Below are positions 61,412-64,000 of a stretch of 64,000 bases of DNA, piece by piece. Within the stretch, counting starts at the first letter, position 1. The number at the start of each line of letters is the position of its first letter. The DNA is from Acidobacteriota bacterium (lineage in GTDB: Bacteria; Acidobacteriota; Thermoanaerobaculia; Multivoradales; Multivoraceae), in NCBI GenBank assembly GCA_029263415.1, contig JAJCXN010000028.1, positions 1-64,000 of the forward strand, given 5' to 3'. Both the position numbers and the translations under genes were made by a program. Under the pieces are notes generated by a model, which was given only the letters and a program-made list of their open reading frames with translations, was not told the DNA's origin and made no database searches.

Positions 61412-62536
61412 TTAGGCTGAGACCGCCTTCAGCGTGCCCAAATCCCGCAAGATCCGGTAGGCATCACCATCCAAACGACCGCGCCCGGCCAAGTCCTTGC
61501 GGATGTCTTCGGCCCAAGCCGCCTCTGCTGCCAGCGGCCCAGCGATGATCTGGAGCAGCTCACTGCCAAAGCCCGATCCGTAGGAGAACGCGGCGATTCG
61601 TTTGCCGGTTCGCAGACCTTGAAGCGCTCCCGCAACCGAGATCCACAGGCTCGCGGTATACGCATTGCCGCTGAGCTTGTTCCACAGCATGGTCGGCTCC
61701 ACCTTGTCGTGGAACATGTCGTTGACGCGTTCTGCTCCCCAACCGAACACCTCGCCCATGCGCATGACTGTCTTGCGCACCATCTTGGGGAACGGCACGT
61801 GAAAACACAGCGCCTCAAAGCTATCGATGATCGCGCCGGGATCTTCCTTGCCAATCAGTGCTTTGAAGCACGATTCCGCTGCCTGCTTGTAGCAGTCGAG
61901 GCTCAGCTTGCCGTCGACGATCGGATATTCATCGCCAACCGGCCGATAGAAGTCGAAGGCCGGCGAGGAGTAAGGGTACGACACGGTTTCGATCCGCGCG
62001 ATATCCGGTTTGTCGATGATGAACGCAACCGCGCCAGCGCCCTGGGTCGGCTCGCCCGGATCCTCTTGAGCATAGGTGGCGACGTCTGCGGCGACAACCA
62101 ATGCGGCCTTGCCTTGTGCAGCGCCTGAAAGCCTCCATTCAAGCGCCTGTCGCAAGGCCACGGTGCCGCCATAGCAAGCGTGTTTGACCTCGTATGAGCG
62201 GATATTGCCGCGCAGGTTGAGCCGTTCAGCTACGAATGCAGAGAGCGGGCGGCTCATATCGACGGCGGTCTCAGTACCGATCGCCACCATGCCTATATCG
62301 GCCGGGTCGCCGTCCCAACGAGAAATGGCGCGACGGGCCGCCTCGCTAGCGAGATCAACTACGTTGAAATCGGGTGGGCAAACGCCAAACTCTTCACACT
62401 CAAGGCCTACCAAATACTTCTGCGGGTCAACCCCACGCAGAGTGGCTAGGTCTTCGACTCGCATGGACAGAGGTGGAAGGTGCAAGCCCAACGAGGCGAT
62501 ACCAGTTTCGGGAATCGCTGCTAGATGGTTGCTCAT
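61412..62536 (-). CDS. Hydroxymethylglutaryl-CoA synthase family protein
   Basis: 374 residues of the thiolase fold: IASLGLHLPPLSM at the start, KHACYGGTVALRQALEW near 117 with the nucleophilic Cys, ADVATYAQEDPGEPTQGAGAVAFI near 150, ALCFHVPFPKMVRK near 240 with the catalytic His and FSYGSGFGSEL near 320. It condenses acetyl-CoA with acetoacetyl-CoA, or acts on a carrier protein in beta-branching of polyketides. No mevalonate or polyketide genes adjoin. Myxobacteria use such enzymes to make isovaleryl-CoA, which is one further option. Confidence 0.88.
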   Translation of the reverse strand: MSNHLAAIPETGIASLGLHLPPLSMRVEDLATLRGVDPQKYLVGLECEEFGVCPPDFNVVDLASEAARRAISRWDGDPADIGMVAIGTETAVDMSRPLSAFVAERLNLRGNIRSYEVKHACYGGTVALRQALEWRLSGAAQGKAALVVAADVATYAQEDPGEPTQGAGAVAFIIDKPDIARIETVSYPYSSPAFDFYRPVGDEYPIVDGKLSLDCYKQAAESCFKALIGKEDPGAIIDSFEALCFHVPFPKMVRKTVMRMGEVFGWGAERVNDMFHDKVEPTMLWNKLSGNAYTASLWISVAGALQGLRTGKRIAAFSYGSGFGSELLQIIAGPLAAEAAWAEDIRKDLAGRGRLDGDAYRILRDLGTLKAVSA

Positions 62537-62694
62537 GTGCGTCTACTCCAAAAAATACTGAGACCTGTTCAGTCCGTGGGGCGGATAAGAAATCCGAGTC
62601 ATCGCTGAAGGTCGGACAGGAGAGTATACCGCCGCAACGGGCCAGAAGATTCACAGAGATGCTCGAACCCTTCAGTGGTTCACCCTAGCGAGCA

Positions 62695-63039
62695 CTACTT
62701 GGAGCGTGGGCGCCAGCGAAAACGCTTGAGATCGACCCGTCCTTCAAGATCGATTTCCACCCCTTCTTGACGGAGCATCTCTTCTTGCAAACCTTCGAAT
62801 CCAGGAGACGCGCGCACGCTAATCCGCCCTTGGGCGTTGATCACGCGCTGCCAGGGCAAGGCCCTCCGACGCTGATCTTCATCGTCCCAAGCAGCTAGCG
62901 CGTACCCCACGCTACGGGCGTTGCGCGGGAACCCGGCCAACGCTGCGATCTGCCCATAGGTCGCCACCCGACCTTTTGGAATCGAGCGCACCGTGGCGTA
63001 GATCGCAGCATAAAGCTCAGAGCTCTCAGTCTTTGCCAC
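62695..63039 (-). CDS. Alkyltransferase-like protein (MGMT family without active Cys)
   Basis: 114 residues with the DNA-binding part of O6-alkylguanine methyltransferases: SIPKGRVATYGQIAALAGFPRNARSVGYAL is the winged-helix region. The active site, PCHRV in repair enzymes, reads PWQRV near residue 61, so the alkyl-accepting Cys is Trp. ATL proteins bind alkylated guanine and hand it to nucleotide excision repair. Start is GTG, two bases after the glyQS stop. Confidence 0.92.
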   Translation of the reverse strand: MAKTESSELYAAIYATVRSIPKGRVATYGQIAALAGFPRNARSVGYALAAWDDEDQRRRALPWQRVINAQGRISVRASPGFEGLQEEMLRQEGVEIDLEGRVDLKRFRWRPRSK

Positions 63040-63041
63040 TG

Positions 63042-64000
63042 CTAGCCGACGCGTTCGCTCAAGAAGGCCGAAACACTGTCGATGGCAATGCGCTCTTGAG
63101 AGCCGGTGTCGCGATCGCGCACCGTGACGGTTTGTTCGGTAGTGGTTTCGCCGTCAATTGTGAAGCAGAACGGTGTGCCTGCCTCATCCATGCGCGCGTA
63201 GCGCTTGCCGATCGCTTGTTTGACGTCGAACTGAGTGGGGAACTTGGTGCGAAGCTCAAGATACAGCTTCTCAGCGATCTCGGGCATCCCGTCCTTGTTG
63301 ACCAAGGGGAACACCCCGGCCTTGATCGGGGCAAGGCGCGATGGGAAGCGCATGATCTCCGGCGACGGCCGTTCCGGATCGACAAAGTAGGACTCGCACA
63401 GAATGGCGAGGACGCCGCGTGTGAGTCCGCTCGCGGGCTCGATCACGTGGGGCATGAACCGCTCACGCGTCTCGGGATCAAAGTACTGCAGCTTGGTCTT
63501 GCTGTGCTCTTGATGCTGGGTCAAATCGAAGTCACCACGATGAGCGACCCCCTCGAGTTCGCCGAAATCGGGAGCGGTGAACGGATAGCGATACTCGACG
63601 TCGTAGGTACCTTCGCCTTCCCTGGAGTAGTGCGCAAGCTCATCCTGGTCGTGCTTGCGCAGGCGAAGGTTCTCCTCGGCTACGCCGAGCGACTTCCACC
63701 ATTCAAGGCGCGTCTTGCTCCAGAACTCGAACCATGATGCTGCCTCATCCGGAGCGCAGAACCACTCCATCTCCATCTGCTCGAACTCACGACTCCTAAA
63801 GATGTAGTTGCGTGGAGTGACTTCGTTGCGGAAGGCCTTGCCCACCTGAGCGATGCCAAACGGCACACGCACGCGTGAGGTGTCGAGCACGTTCTTGTAG
63901 TTGAGAAAGATCCCCTGCGCTGTCTCGGGACGCAGGTACGCGACGTTGTCCTCGCTGCTGGTCGCGCCCACGTAGGTCTTGAACATCAGGTTGAACTCCC
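63042..64000 (-). CDS. glyQS: Glycyl-tRNA synthetase, dimeric type (5' end outside the window)
   Basis: The last 319 or so residues of a class II synthetase that charges tRNA-Gly; the gene runs off the right edge. Visible are FNLMFKTYVG, YLRPETAQGIFLNYKN, the QVGKAFRNEVTPRNYIFRSREFEQMEMEWF active-site stretch (motif 2), the GVLAILCESYF segment (motif 3 region) and the anticodon-binding domain with LAPIKAGVFPLVNKDG. The single-chain alpha-2 type is shown by this sequence; glyS of the tetrameric form does not look like this. The alkyltransferase-like gene follows directly. Confidence 0.95.
   Translation of the reverse strand, partial: EFNLMFKTYVGATSSEDNVAYLRPETAQGIFLNYKNVLDTSRVRVPFGIAQVGKAFRNEVTPRNYIFRSREFEQMEMEWFCAPDEAASWFEFWSKTRLEWWKSLGVAEENLRLRKHDQDELAHYSREGEGTYDVEYRYPFTAPDFGELEGVAHRGDFDLTQHQEHSKTKLQYFDPETRERFMPHVIEPASGLTRGVLAILCESYFVDPERPSPEIMRFPSRLAPIKAGVFPLVNKDGMPEIAEKLYLELRTKFPTQFDVKQAIGKRYARMDEAGTPFCFTIDGETTTEQTVTVRDRDTGSQERIAIDSVSAFLSERVG

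Noticed and set aside
281-64000. Selenoprotein genes with in-frame UGA
   Set aside because: All recognised proteins end at family-appropriate positions and no SECIS-like hairpin after a UGA was found by eye, although a systematic scan was not possible.

Overview
The window is ordinary, gene-dense chromosome of a diderm bacterium with moderately high GC. It has outer-membrane export, a TonB-dependent receptor, lipoproteins and a PagL-like lipid A deacylase. The TonB receptor with an N-terminal carboxypeptidase-regulatory-like domain, RNase Y with the TIGR00282 phosphoesterase, an SspB-type ClpXP adaptor, a eukaryotic-type Ser/Thr kinase, TlyA and a bacterial HMG-CoA-synthase-like enzyme together suggest Acidobacteriota or a neighbouring lineage of the old deltaproteobacterial group. 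That placement is inference from gene content. No phage, insertion sequence or CRISPR array was seen. A selC gene shows that the organism can decode UGA as selenocysteine.

Layout. 1-4.8 kb: tRNA-Sec (selC) with a decayed tandem copy of its 3' end, then a metF-metH operon. 4.9-29.4 kb: a large exopolysaccharide locus on both strands. It holds an initiating sugar-phosphate transferase, a minus-strand operon (PAPS synthetase, VanZ-like protein, O-antigen-ligase-like polymerase, S24/S26-like protein, HprK-related kinase, PqqD-like protein, radical SAM/SPASM protein), and a second ligase/polymerase facing a secreted TPR-like protein. It continues with a plus-strand operon: outer-membrane barrel, Wza-like exporter, Wzc-like tyrosine kinase, CpsB-like phosphatase, secreted repeat protein, third ligase, glycosyltransferase, nucleotidyltransferase and CapD-like dehydratase. 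29.5-35.2 kb: gmd, ribBA, nadK, tlyA, a polyprenyl diphosphate synthase and a Trm112-like protein. 35.3-37.1 kb: a PagL-like deacylase divergent from a family 2 glycosyltransferase. 37.1-43.8 kb: a translation/RNA/division block in transcription order tRNA-Val, tRNA-Val, thrS, rpmI, rplT, ZapB-like, zapA, a 6S RNA candidate, rny, TIGR00282. 44-64 kb: ilvA, Ser/Thr kinase, bioY, D-threonine-aldolase-like enzyme, TonB receptor, MFS transporter, GGDEF protein, gamma-glutamyltransferase, carboxylate-amine ligase, VanZ-like protein, TolB-like propeller, SspB, a lipase-like protein, HMG-CoA-synthase-like enzyme, an alkyltransferase-like protein and the 3' part of glyQS.

The most interesting part is the exopolysaccharide locus. 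A ligase/polymerase, a signal-peptidase-like protein whose catalytic Ser and Lys positions read Cys and His, an HprK-like kinase, a PqqD-like carrier and a radical SAM/SPASM enzyme are joined by start/stop overlaps. The nucleotidyltransferase that accompanies such kinases elsewhere sits 17 kb away in the main export operon. No precursor peptide is visible, so the substrate is open. In addition, each of the three ligase/polymerase proteins has a TPR-like partner: one fused, one convergent and one overlapping.

Gene starts were chosen from ribosome-binding sites, overlaps and family lengths; several are GTG or TTG. Family assignments come from motifs read by eye, without any database search.
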